From the NCBI GenBank assembly GCA_018060305.1, contig JAGOWF010000149.1, positions 1 through 6,862 of the forward strand: DNA of 6,862 nucleotides. Reading direction: 5' to 3'. This DNA comes from Pyrinomonadaceae bacterium (GTDB taxonomy: Bacteria > Acidobacteriota > Blastocatellia > Pyrinomonadales > Pyrinomonadaceae). The stretch's first letter is position 1; each line of letters opens with the position of its first letter. Under the pieces are notes generated by a model. The model saw only the letters and a program-made list of their open reading frames with translations. It made no database searches and was not told the origin of the DNA. This document shows positions 1 to 5,598 of the stretch, one piece after another. The position numbers and the translations under genes were made by a program.

Positions 1-481
1 CATACTCGTCGATCACGGCAAGTTTGACCGCGGTCACAAAATAGCGTGAGCGGCCGTCTCGGTCAGGTGATATCTTCTGTTTCGCGATGCGAAGTTCGGC
101 CGCCGGTGCGCCAAAACTCTGTTCCGCCTTCCAGTCAATGACCTCGTCGGACTCGCTGCGGTTCGCCGGTTCTGTTTCGAGCGACAGGATGGTGCTGCGG
201 GCCGTGTTGCTCGGCAGGGCGATCGACCAGCGTTTCTGATTGAGCATACCGGCAGACTCGGCTGCCTCGTGCAGGCAGGCGGCAAACGCGCCCGCGTCAG
301 TGATATTGCGGGCAAGAAAATTCGGCGTGATCAGCCCGTCAGGCACCTCGACCGAGGCGGCCTGACGGATCGAATACTGCCTGCGGCTGCCCTCAAGAGC
401 GACGGCCGTCATCAGATCGTGGTCGATGCCGAGTGCGGCATTAGGATAATGCGGCTGAGAAATCGAAGAAAAAATGCTCAT
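1..481 (-). CDS. pilM: PilM-like pilus/secretion platform protein, C-terminal part cut by window edge
   Basis: The first 160 residues are visible; the frame stays open to the window edge, so the C-terminal half is missing (PilM proteins are usually about 350 residues). The start is the ATG at 479-481, three bases after the stop of the preceding pseudopilin gene. The pattern fits the PilM/GspL actin-like family: an early GID motif (residues 18-20), then ALEG, a VPDGLITPN segment (46-54), NITD (59-62), the IALPSN strand (87-92) and a DEVIDWKAEQ segment (112-121) like the conserved stretch of PilM where the protein meets its partner. PilM sits on the cytoplasmic face of the inner membrane, binds the PilN tail and links the PilN/PilO platform to the motor. 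The usual phosphate-binding DxGxxxxK loop is not recognisable here (residues 20-27 are DHDLMTAV), so nucleotide binding may be lost as in GspL. Its position as last visible gene of a secretin-pseudopilin operon supports the call; sequence similarity alone is modest. Confidence 0.68.
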   Translation of the reverse strand, partial: MSIFSSISQPHYPNAALGIDHDLMTAVALEGSRRQYSIRQAASVEVPDGLITPNFLARNITDAGAFAACLHEAAESAGMLNQKRWSIALPSNTARSTILSLETEPANRSESDEVIDWKAEQSFGAPAAELRIAKQKISPDRDGRSRYFVTAVKLAVIDEY

Positions 482-484
482 CGT

Positions 485-883
485 CTAATACTCACTATAT
501 GCAAGCCCGTTGCTGTCCTGCCCCTCGGCAAGGCTCTTTACGTCGATCAGGCCGTCATCGGCGTCTTCGGACGTCGGATCGGGGCCCATTATCTCGCGCC
601 ACTCGGCTTTCTCAAGGACAGGATCGATCGGTGTCTCTCGCAGGTATTTGCCCTGCACGAGTTCAGCAACCGACGGCGGCAGCTTGCCCTTGTCGGCAGT
701 AAACTGGTCGATCGCACGCCGCATCTGCCATAGGTTCTCCTTAAGGACAGTCTCACGCGCCTGCTGCACGCTCCGCTGATACGTCGGTATCGCCACCGAG
801 AGCAGGATGATCATGATAAACATCGCGATCATCAACTCGAGCAATGAAAATCCATTTTGCATTTTGCATTTTGAATTTTTCAT
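485..883 (-). CDS. type II secretion / type IV pilus pseudopilin, GspG-like
   Basis: A 132-residue protein with a class III prepilin signal. Leader MKNSKCKMQNG (11 residues, basic) is followed by the cleavage site G/FSLLE, with Phe at mature +1 and the required Glu at +5, then an uninterrupted hydrophobic helix to about residue 31 (mature LMIAMFIMIILLSVAIP). After it come the amphipathic helix QQARETVLKENLWQMRRAIDQFTADKGKLP, the GspG-type KYLRETPIDP turn, and an acidic tail ending YSEY. The leader would be removed by the prepilin peptidase PilD/GspO and the protein assembled into a periplasmic pseudopilus. An ATG at 914-916 would add 11 residues but overlaps the previous gene by 26 bases and lengthens the leader. 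The ATG at 881-883 gives a normal leader and a 7-base gap, so it is preferred. No strong Shine-Dalgarno precedes it. The whole leader is encoded by a heptamer repeat array. The tail resembles that of the neighbouring pseudopilin, suggesting an old duplication. Confidence 0.85.
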   Translation of the reverse strand: MKNSKCKMQNGFSLLELMIAMFIMIILLSVAIPTYQRSVQQARETVLKENLWQMRRAIDQFTADKGKLPPSVAELVQGKYLRETPIDPVLEKAEWREIMGPDPTSEDADDGLIDVKSLAEGQDSNGLAYSEY

Positions 884-886
884 TTT
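852..886 (-). repeat. five tandem AAAATGC-like heptamers encoding a prepilin leader
   Basis: Read on the minus strand, five 7-base units follow each other without gaps: AAAATGA, AAAATTC, AAAATGC, AAAATGC and AAAATGG. The start codon of the downstream pseudopilin lies inside the first unit, and the units together encode all eleven leader residues up to the cleavage-site glycine. A period of 7 shifts the reading frame at each unit, so the peptide is not itself an obvious repeat. The array begins 4 bases after the stop codon of the preceding pseudopilin gene. Confidence 0.85.
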
Positions 887-890
887 TAGG

Positions 891-1529
891 CTACCAGTCA
901 CTATACTTTTCCCCATTCAGGGCCTCTTCCTCTGACGCCGTCCTGACGTCAAAAACATTGATCTCGTCCCAGCTATCCGAATCTGCTCCCTGATACGACG
1001 AACGCAGCTTCCAATCCTTTTCGCCCGTCATCGGATCGATCGGGATCTCGCGAAGATAGACCTTAATGATCTCTTTCTGCTCGTTGATCTCGGTTGCCTG
1101 CGGCGAGCCGTCGTGCAGGCCGCTGCCGGCACGCAGGTTAATACCGCGAGGCTTTACCCTGACGCCCTCGGCCAGCATCTCGAGCGTCGGCGGATAGCGG
1201 TCGATATTGTCGGTCTCAAATATCTTGCAATCGTCAATGATCACTCGGCTTCGCGGATCGACGGGCACGTTTTGCATCTGGCCGGGCGCAGGAGCCGGAT
1301 TTGTTGATGTGACCGCACCGGCGGGGCATGCGCCGTTTGTATCGCGTTTGAACTCGTCGATAGCGTTGCGGATCATCCGCAGCGATTCGCGCAGCTTGAG
1401 TTCCCGCTGACGCTTTACGCTGTTTTGCGCCATCGGAACGGTGCCCATTACTAGAATGGCCAGCACGCCGAGCGTGATGACCAGTTCTATCAGGCTGTAA
1501 CCGCTGTTGCTCTGACCGCTATCTTTCAC
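891..1529 (-). CDS. prepilin-type pseudopilin with cysteine-containing insertion
   Basis: A 212-residue pseudopilin. The leader MKDSGQSNSG is followed by YSLIE, so the cleavage site is G/Y with Glu at mature +5, then a hydrophobic helix (LVITLGVLAILVMGTVPM) and a basic helix (RQRELKLRESLRMIRNAIDEFKRD). The C-terminal part carries VYLREIPIDP (about 157-166) and the tail NVFDVR...EKYSDW, matching the layout of the next gene (YLRETPIDP, IDVK...YSEY). Between them is an extra block of roughly 65-75 residues (about 66-140) that the shorter paralogue lacks. It has a Pro/Ala/Thr-rich stretch and two cysteines (about 68 and 101) that could form a disulphide. Start choice: TTG at 1530-1532 directly abuts the secretin stop, with GTG right behind it. 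An AAGGTG ribosome-binding site lies 9 bases from the GTG and 6 from the TTG; I report the GTG, but either is possible. It would be processed by the prepilin peptidase and join the pseudopilus, perhaps as a minor subunit. Confidence 0.83.
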   Translation of the reverse strand: MKDSGQSNSGYSLIELVITLGVLAILVMGTVPMAQNSVKRQRELKLRESLRMIRNAIDEFKRDTNGACPAGAVTSTNPAPAPGQMQNVPVDPRSRVIIDDCKIFETDNIDRYPPTLEMLAEGVRVKPRGINLRAGSGLHDGSPQATEINEQKEIIKVYLREIPIDPMTGEKDWKLRSSYQGADSDSWDEINVFDVRTASEEEALNGEKYSDW

Positions 1530-1532
1530 CAA

Positions 1533-4034
1533 TTACTGCACCTTGACGATAAAATTCTTACCGTCCGCACTCAGAAAATTCAGCACGTCGCTGTCGAATG
1601 TGATCACCGGCTTGCCGTCGGTGAGCGCCTCGATCTCGATCACGGCGAGCGTTCCTGCTGCGGCGACCTCGCTCCCGTCCTTGGTCGTCAGCGAGACATA
1701 CATCTTGCCGCTCTGATTGAGGAACGGCGTCGCCGTCATCCCCGCGATCTTGCCACCAAAGGCGTCGCCAAAGAACACGTTTCTGACCGCAACCTTCTTA
1801 TCGTCAAATTTCAGCCCGACCACACCGGAGCTAAACGCGCCCGTGCCGTCGATCAGAACGGGCACTTTTAGCAATGTCCCGGCCTTCATCTCGGGCAGTT
1901 CCGCACCAAAGCTGATCGCAACCGAACGCTTCGATTCGGTCGCCGTCTCGACCGGCGTTGCAGCCGCCGTATCCGTCGGTTCGATCTTCTCGACCGTGTC
2001 CGAGGTCTGCTTGAGCTGGAGCGTCTTGACCGAATTGTCGATCGGCTTTAGTTTGACAACGGCCAGGTCGGCACTCTTTGCCGCAACGTCGGTCGCCACA
2101 GCGGTGGTGGTCACCGTGACGGTCTTATCGGCCGCAACCGGCGCGTCAGACTTAACATATTCCAGCGTCTCGACGGGCCTGTCGGGCAATTGGACGACGG
2201 CATTAGCCGAGTTACGACGCGCAGCCGCAAGCATCTCGTCACGCTCTTCCTCGATGATCATCGCCTCGAGCGAGTTATTGGTCGGCACCGCGAGGCTGCC
2301 CGTCGGCCGCTCGTTCTCATCGTCCGGCAAGATCGCCGGTGCACGAATGACCCGAGGCGTCACCGCGATTACGATATCGACCTGGCGATTGTCACGGGTC
2401 GGCGCCGTAAAGAGACGTCCGATGATCGGGATCAGCCCGAGCAGCGGCAGTCCCTGCTTGCCCTTTGTCTCGACGCCCTGAGCTACGCTTGCGAGCAGCA
2501 GCGTCTTGTTATTCTGTATTCGCGCCGTTCCCTTGATGGTCCGTTCGGTAAATGTCGGCGTCAGTGTGTTAGCGCCGGCCACATCTTTCGACTCGATCTC
2601 CATCGCGACCTGCACGTCCTGATTGGGGAATACGATCGGCTTGAACTTCAGCGTAAGTCCGACCTGTTCGTAGTTGATCACGTTCGAGACGATACCGTTA
2701 CCGTTATTGCCGCCGGCACCCGTAACGAACTGGGCGCTCTGCACGGGAACGCGTTGGCCAATCCTCGCGGATGAATCTTCGTTGTTAAACGCATGGATCT
2801 GCGTCGATGCGATCAGCTTTGTGTCGTTTTTGCTCTGGAAGGCAGAAAGGTTCGCTGCCGGCAGAAGGATCCCGGTCGGTATCGCCAGCGGCAAGGTCGC
2901 CGCCGTTGTTCCTGTCATTATCGTGTTAAGGATCGCAGGGCCGATGCCGACCGCGCCCGGACCCGTTCCGCCGAGCTGCGTCAATTGGCTTTGGTTCCCG
3001 ATCTGATTACCAAACTGCAGCAGGTCTGATTTATTTACCTCATATATCGCAACGTCCATCACGACCTCGGCACGATCCTTGTCGAGCGACGATATGAGTT
3101 TGCCGATCAGCTTGATGTTCTCCTCGGTGTCGCGGATCGTAACGCTGTTTGTCGCATCGTCCGTCAGTACGATGGTCTGGCTGCGGCCGGGCTGTGCCGG
3201 AATTGCCGTCTGCACGATCTTCGCGATGTCTTTCGGCGCGGCATTTGCGAGGTAAAACGTCCTCAGCACCAACTGCTGATACTGAGTCCGTCTGGCTTGC
3301 GTAGCAACCAGTATCGTCCGAGGGCCGACCTTTTGGAAGAAAAGGCCTTCCTGCAAAAAGATGTAATCCAATGCTCTCGCAGCCGTAACATTCTTTAGAT
3401 CGATAAATGTCTTGCGGCCCTGCGTGCGAAATGATTCGATATCAAAAAGCACATTAAGATCGAGGTCCTTGGCAAGTTCCTTAATGATGAATTGCAGATC
3501 GACGCCGGACGGAAACGGCAGGTCGCGAAGCTGTTCGAGCTTCTGCGGGACCTGCGGCACGGCCGCTGTCGGGCTGCCGGTCGTGTAGCCCGTAGGCACT
3601 AGCTTTAGGCCGACCGTCTCGGACTTCTTGTCCGTCTCTTCGCCGTTGGCCGCCTTGATCAGGCGCACCATGCGGTCCATCTCGGATTTTGCCAGTTCGT
3701 TTGTCGAGTCGTATCCGTAAGCGCGTCGAAACGCCGCATATGCCGATTGATAATCGTTCTCCTTCGCGGCGTTCGACCCCTTTTTGATATACATCTGCGA
3801 TGCATTGAAAAGAGATCGGATCAGATGCAGCCGATACTCCGGATTCTTCGGGCTCTCATTGACCGCGATAGCAAAGGCCTCGACAGCCTTGTCCCACTCC
3901 TCGGCCGCCTCGTGTTTCATTCCCTGCTTAAAGTGTTTCTTGCCATCCGCCACACCCATGGCGGCCAGCGGCGAGAGCATCGAGAAAACGAGCAGAGCGC
4001 TCATGAAAAAACGAACATGGTTTGATCTTTTCAT
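1533..4034 (-). CDS. gspD: outer-membrane secretin (GspD/PilQ superfamily) with C-terminal cohesin-like domain
   Basis: An 833-residue secretin subunit that would form the outer-membrane channel of a type II secretion or type IV pilus machine. Domains, from the ATG at 4032-4034: signal peptide (1 to about 27, ending LSPLAAMG, no lipobox Cys); TPR-like helices (about 31-128, with EEWDKAVEAFAIAV and DYQSAYAAFRRAYG); N0/STN domain (about 172-246, VDLQFIIKELAKDLDLNVLFD); NolW-type N1 domain (about 256-320, LRTFYLANAAPKDIAKIVQTAI); secretin beta-barrel domain (about 322-566, including RIGQRVPVQ, YEQVGLTLKFKP, LLASV, GLPLLGLIPIIGRLF and VDIVIAVTPRVIR). A Thr/Val/Ala-rich linker (about 567-700) leads to a cohesin-like beta-sandwich (about 703-833: VPVLIDGTGAFSSGVVGLKFD, GKMYVSLTT, GTLAVIEIEAL). 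A TTG at 4071-4073 could add 13 residues ahead of the signal peptide, but the ATG gives a normal signal sequence. No clear Shine-Dalgarno is seen. The gene heads the operon with two pseudopilins and a PilM-like gene. The family is certain; gspD is a family-level label, since the PilM neighbour makes a PilQ-like role equally possible. Confidence 0.93.
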   Translation of the reverse strand: MKRSNHVRFFMSALLVFSMLSPLAAMGVADGKKHFKQGMKHEAAEEWDKAVEAFAIAVNESPKNPEYRLHLIRSLFNASQMYIKKGSNAAKENDYQSAYAAFRRAYGYDSTNELAKSEMDRMVRLIKAANGEETDKKSETVGLKLVPTGYTTGSPTAAVPQVPQKLEQLRDLPFPSGVDLQFIIKELAKDLDLNVLFDIESFRTQGRKTFIDLKNVTAARALDYIFLQEGLFFQKVGPRTILVATQARRTQYQQLVLRTFYLANAAPKDIAKIVQTAIPAQPGRSQTIVLTDDATNSVTIRDTEENIKLIGKLISSLDKDRAEVVMDVAIYEVNKSDLLQFGNQIGNQSQLTQLGGTGPGAVGIGPAILNTIMTGTTAATLPLAIPTGILLPAANLSAFQSKNDTKLIASTQIHAFNNEDSSARIGQRVPVQSAQFVTGAGGNNGNGIVSNVINYEQVGLTLKFKPIVFPNQDVQVAMEIESKDVAGANTLTPTFTERTIKGTARIQNNKTLLLASVAQGVETKGKQGLPLLGLIPIIGRLFTAPTRDNRQVDIVIAVTPRVIRAPAILPDDENERPTGSLAVPTNNSLEAMIIEEERDEMLAAARRNSANAVVQLPDRPVETLEYVKSDAPVAADKTVTVTTTAVATDVAAKSADLAVVKLKPIDNSVKTLQLKQTSDTVEKIEPTDTAAATPVETATESKRSVAISFGAELPEMKAGTLLKVPVLIDGTGAFSSGVVGLKFDDKKVAVRNVFFGDAFGGKIAGMTATPFLNQSGKMYVSLTTKDGSEVAAAGTLAVIEIEALTDGKPVITFDSDVLNFLSADGKNFIVKVQ
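1539..1544 (-). promoter_or_regulatory. ribosome-binding site inside the end of the secretin gene
   Basis: AAGGTG on the minus strand lies within the last codons of the secretin gene. It is 9 bases before the GTG and 6 before the TTG candidate start of the following pseudopilin. This supports translational coupling across the secretin/pseudopilin junction, but it does not settle which of the two adjacent start codons is used. Confidence 0.5.
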
Positions 4035-4093
4035 AACGATTGATAGGGCGTCAGGTCGATCCGCTAAACGCAAGTTAGCTGAAATAGTTACAC

Positions 4094-4136
4094 GCGGGCG
4101 TCTAGGTGAAGTTTCAATAATTCACGAGATGCCCGC
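4094..4136 (-). promoter_or_regulatory. imperfect stem-loop upstream of the secretin operon
   Basis: On the minus strand GCGGGC (4131-4136) pairs with GCCCGC (4094-4099), TCT (4127-4129) pairs with AGA, and GTGAA (4121-4125) pairs with TTCAC (4106-4110). A single A/C mismatch and a 1x2 internal loop interrupt the stem, and the loop is 10 bases. It lies 60 bases before the secretin start with no T-run after it, so it is not an obvious terminator. It could be a leader structure in the operon mRNA. The inner GTGAA-N10-TTCAC could instead be a dyad operator. The pairing is directly visible; the function is inferred. Confidence 0.4.
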
Positions 4137-4171
4137 TGGGAAAATACTCCTCGATTTTCGGTCTATTGGCC

Positions 4172-4211
4172 AAAAAAATCAACCCTAACGGAAAGTTCAG
4201 CGTTCAGGGTT
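4172..4211 (-). terminator. candidate intrinsic terminator downstream of cinA
   Basis: On the minus strand AACCCTGAAC (4202-4211) can pair with GTTAGGGTT (4181-4189), with one bulged G and a 12-base loop. GA and seven T residues (4172-4178) follow directly. This is the geometry of a Rho-independent terminator for the cinA transcript. The upstream half of the stem is part of the GTTCAGG heptamer array. The stem is only about half GC, so termination may be partial, and the larger array hairpin competes with it. Confidence 0.45.
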
Positions 4212-4275
4212 CAGAGTTCAGGGTTCAAAATCAGAATCCCGAACCCTGAACACTAAACTCTGAACCATGAACCTA
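4195..4275. repeat. inverted heptamer array: five GTTCAGG-like units and five in reverse
   Basis: On the plus strand five units of the form GTTCAGN run from 4195 to 4229. After an 11-base spacer, five units of the form GAACNNT run from 4241 to 4275, which is the same motif on the other strand. The two halves can fold into a stem of about 32 pairs with a few mismatches. The outermost unit reaches into the stop codon of cinA (4273-4275), so the array begins exactly where that gene ends. Units vary by one or two bases, as in an old tandem array. Confidence 0.85.
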
Positions 4276-5508
4276 GCTAAGCTGCCGCCGCAAATAGTCG
4301 AGGGCCGCCTGGCTCGAACGCCAGCGGATGAGGTCCCTGTCGCCGGGAAGCACCAGTTTTAGGGACTTTGTGGCGTTCGGCCCGGCATAGCCGATAAAGA
4401 CCGTTCCGACAGGCTTTTCTTCGCTCCCGCCGTCGGGGCCGGCGATGCCTGTGACCGAAACGGCGTGTGTCGAAGCCGCATACTTGCGCATTCCCGCCGC
4501 CATTGCCTCGGCACACTCGGCGCTGACCGCGCCGTGCGTTTCCAGAATGTCGGGCGACACGCCGAGCGTTCTTGTCTTCGCTGCATTGGAATACGTGATC
4601 GCGCCCTCGAGAAAATAGGCGGACGAGCCCGGAACCTCAGTAATTCGCCGTCCGATCAGGCCGCCGGTACAGCTTTCGGCAACCGAAAGTGTCTCTGAAC
4701 GCTCTTTCAGCAGCCGCCCGACGACCGCCTCCATCGATTCGCCATTTGTCGAAAAAACTGCCTTTCCCAACGCCGTTGCGAGCTCATCGGACAGCTTATC
4801 GACAGCGGTCTCAGCATCATCTGCGTCACTCGATCTAGCCGCCAGATGGACCTCGACCTCACTTTTATTGAATAAAACGGAGGTCTGCACGCCTTCATAT
4901 CGCGTGTAGATCGGTGCGGCGATCTCATCAACCGCCGATTCGCCCATGCCCGATACCTTGATAACGCGCCGAACGACGTGCACGTCACCTGCATTCTCCC
5001 GTAATCTCGGCAACACGTGGTCGGTGAACATCGGCTGGTTCTCGCGCGGCGGCCCGGGCAGCACGACGAGCAGTCGTCCGTCGATATCCGCCATCATTCC
5101 GACCGCTGAACCGTTAGGATTTGGCAGCACCGTCGCACCGTCGATGACATACGCCTGCCGTTTATTGATCTCAGGCATCTCGCGGCCCCAACTGCGAAAA
5201 CGCTGACGCAGATGCTCTTCGATCTCGTCGCAATATACCAACTCGCGCCCGACCGCCTTTGCCGTAACTTCCCGCGTAATATCATCCGCCGTCGGCCCCA
5301 GCCCGCCGGTCGTTATCACAATATCCGAACGCCGCATCGCGTCACCAACCGCCTCCTCAAGCCGCGCGCCATCATCGCCCACGATAGTCTTGAGCATCAC
5401 CTCAATGCCTACGTCGTTAAGCTTCTCGGTCAGCCACAGACTATTAGTATCCGTGCGCGTCGGCGTCAAAAGCTCCGATCCAATTGCAACGATCTCTGCA
5501 GAAAGCAT
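4273..5508 (-). CDS. cinA: CinA family protein, MoCF-like domain plus NMN amidohydrolase domain
   Basis: A 411-residue full-length CinA. The N-terminal molybdopterin-binding-like (COG1058) domain spans about residues 3-170, with GSELL (10-14), TNSLWL (21-26), TTGGLGPTADDITRE (66-80), PNGSAVGM (131-138) and VLPGPPRE (149-156). A linking domain covers about 180-250. The C-terminal PncC/CinA domain spans about 255-411, with LSVAESCTGG (274-283; Ser279 is the conserved nucleophile candidate), GAITYSN (302-308) and VTGIAGPDGG (352-361). Characterised relatives deamidate nicotinamide mononucleotide to nicotinate mononucleotide for NAD salvage, and the N-terminal domain acts as an ADP-ribose pyrophosphatase in some of them. 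Both motif sets look intact, so both activities are plausible. The start is ATG 5506-5508, with only a weak ribosome-binding site. A long nonamer hairpin ends 10 bases upstream, and the stop codon overlaps a heptamer array. CinA is competence-linked in some Gram-positives; the pilus-like operon downstream does not by itself prove such a link here. Confidence 0.96.
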   Translation of the reverse strand: MLSAEIVAIGSELLTPTRTDTNSLWLTEKLNDVGIEVMLKTIVGDDGARLEEAVGDAMRRSDIVITTGGLGPTADDITREVTAKAVGRELVYCDEIEEHLRQRFRSWGREMPEINKRQAYVIDGATVLPNPNGSAVGMMADIDGRLLVVLPGPPRENQPMFTDHVLPRLRENAGDVHVVRRVIKVSGMGESAVDEIAAPIYTRYEGVQTSVLFNKSEVEVHLAARSSDADDAETAVDKLSDELATALGKAVFSTNGESMEAVVGRLLKERSETLSVAESCTGGLIGRRITEVPGSSAYFLEGAITYSNAAKTRTLGVSPDILETHGAVSAECAEAMAAGMRKYAASTHAVSVTGIAGPDGGSEEKPVGTVFIGYAGPNATKSLKLVLPGDRDLIRWRSSQAALDYLRRQLS

Positions 5509-5518
5509 AGAACATCTA

Positions 5519-5591
5519 GCCCGCGAATAACGCGAATAGACCGAATAAGAGAAGACATTTCTTATTAGTGTTATTCGCGTTATTCGCGGGC
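5519..5591. repeat. perfect 20-bp inverted repeat built of CGCGAATAA-like nonamers
   Basis: Positions 5519-5538 are the exact reverse complement of 5572-5591. Inside this, after a 5x5 internal loop, 5544-5550 pairs with 5560-5566 around a 9-base loop. Each arm is three 9-base units: CGCGAATAA, CGCGAATAG and ACCGAATAA on the left, and TTATTAGTG, TTATTCGCG and TTATTCGCG on the right. The element fills the gap between the asparaginase stop and the cinA start. No T-run follows on the minus strand, so it is not a standard terminator. It could stabilise the upstream mRNA 3' end or dampen cinA translation. Confidence 0.9.
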
Positions 5592-5598
5592 AAATTTC

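Noticed and set aside
34..315. A 93-residue minus-strand open frame inside the partial PilM-like gene
   Set aside because: It is in a different frame from the PilM-like sequence; its Arg/Pro/Ser-rich composition is typical of an out-of-frame reading.
269..733. A 154-residue plus-strand open frame spanning the PilM/pseudopilin junction
   Set aside because: It is antisense to both genes, whose own frames carry family motifs; its Arg/Leu-rich translation shows nothing known.
884..916. Upstream ATG at 914-916 for the second pseudopilin
   Set aside because: It overlaps the previous gene and gives a 22-residue leader in place of a standard 11-residue one.
1717..2481. A 254-residue open frame on the plus strand opposite the secretin gene
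   Set aside because: It lies wholly antisense to a clearly conserved secretin, is Ser/Thr/Val-rich with no recognisable motif, and is a by-product of codon usage on the other strand.
4035..4073. TTG start 13 codons upstream of the secretin ATG
   Set aside because: It would place extra residues before an already well-formed signal peptide, and TTG is the weaker start.
4084..4118. Possible promoter on the minus strand with TTGAAA and TAACTA
   Set aside because: The spacing between the two boxes is 20-22 bases, too long for a sigma-70 promoter, and the elements overlap the stem-loop; not supportable.
4195..4275. CRISPR-like array
   Set aside because: Units are 7 bases and directly adjacent with no spacers, so it is a simple tandem array and not a CRISPR.
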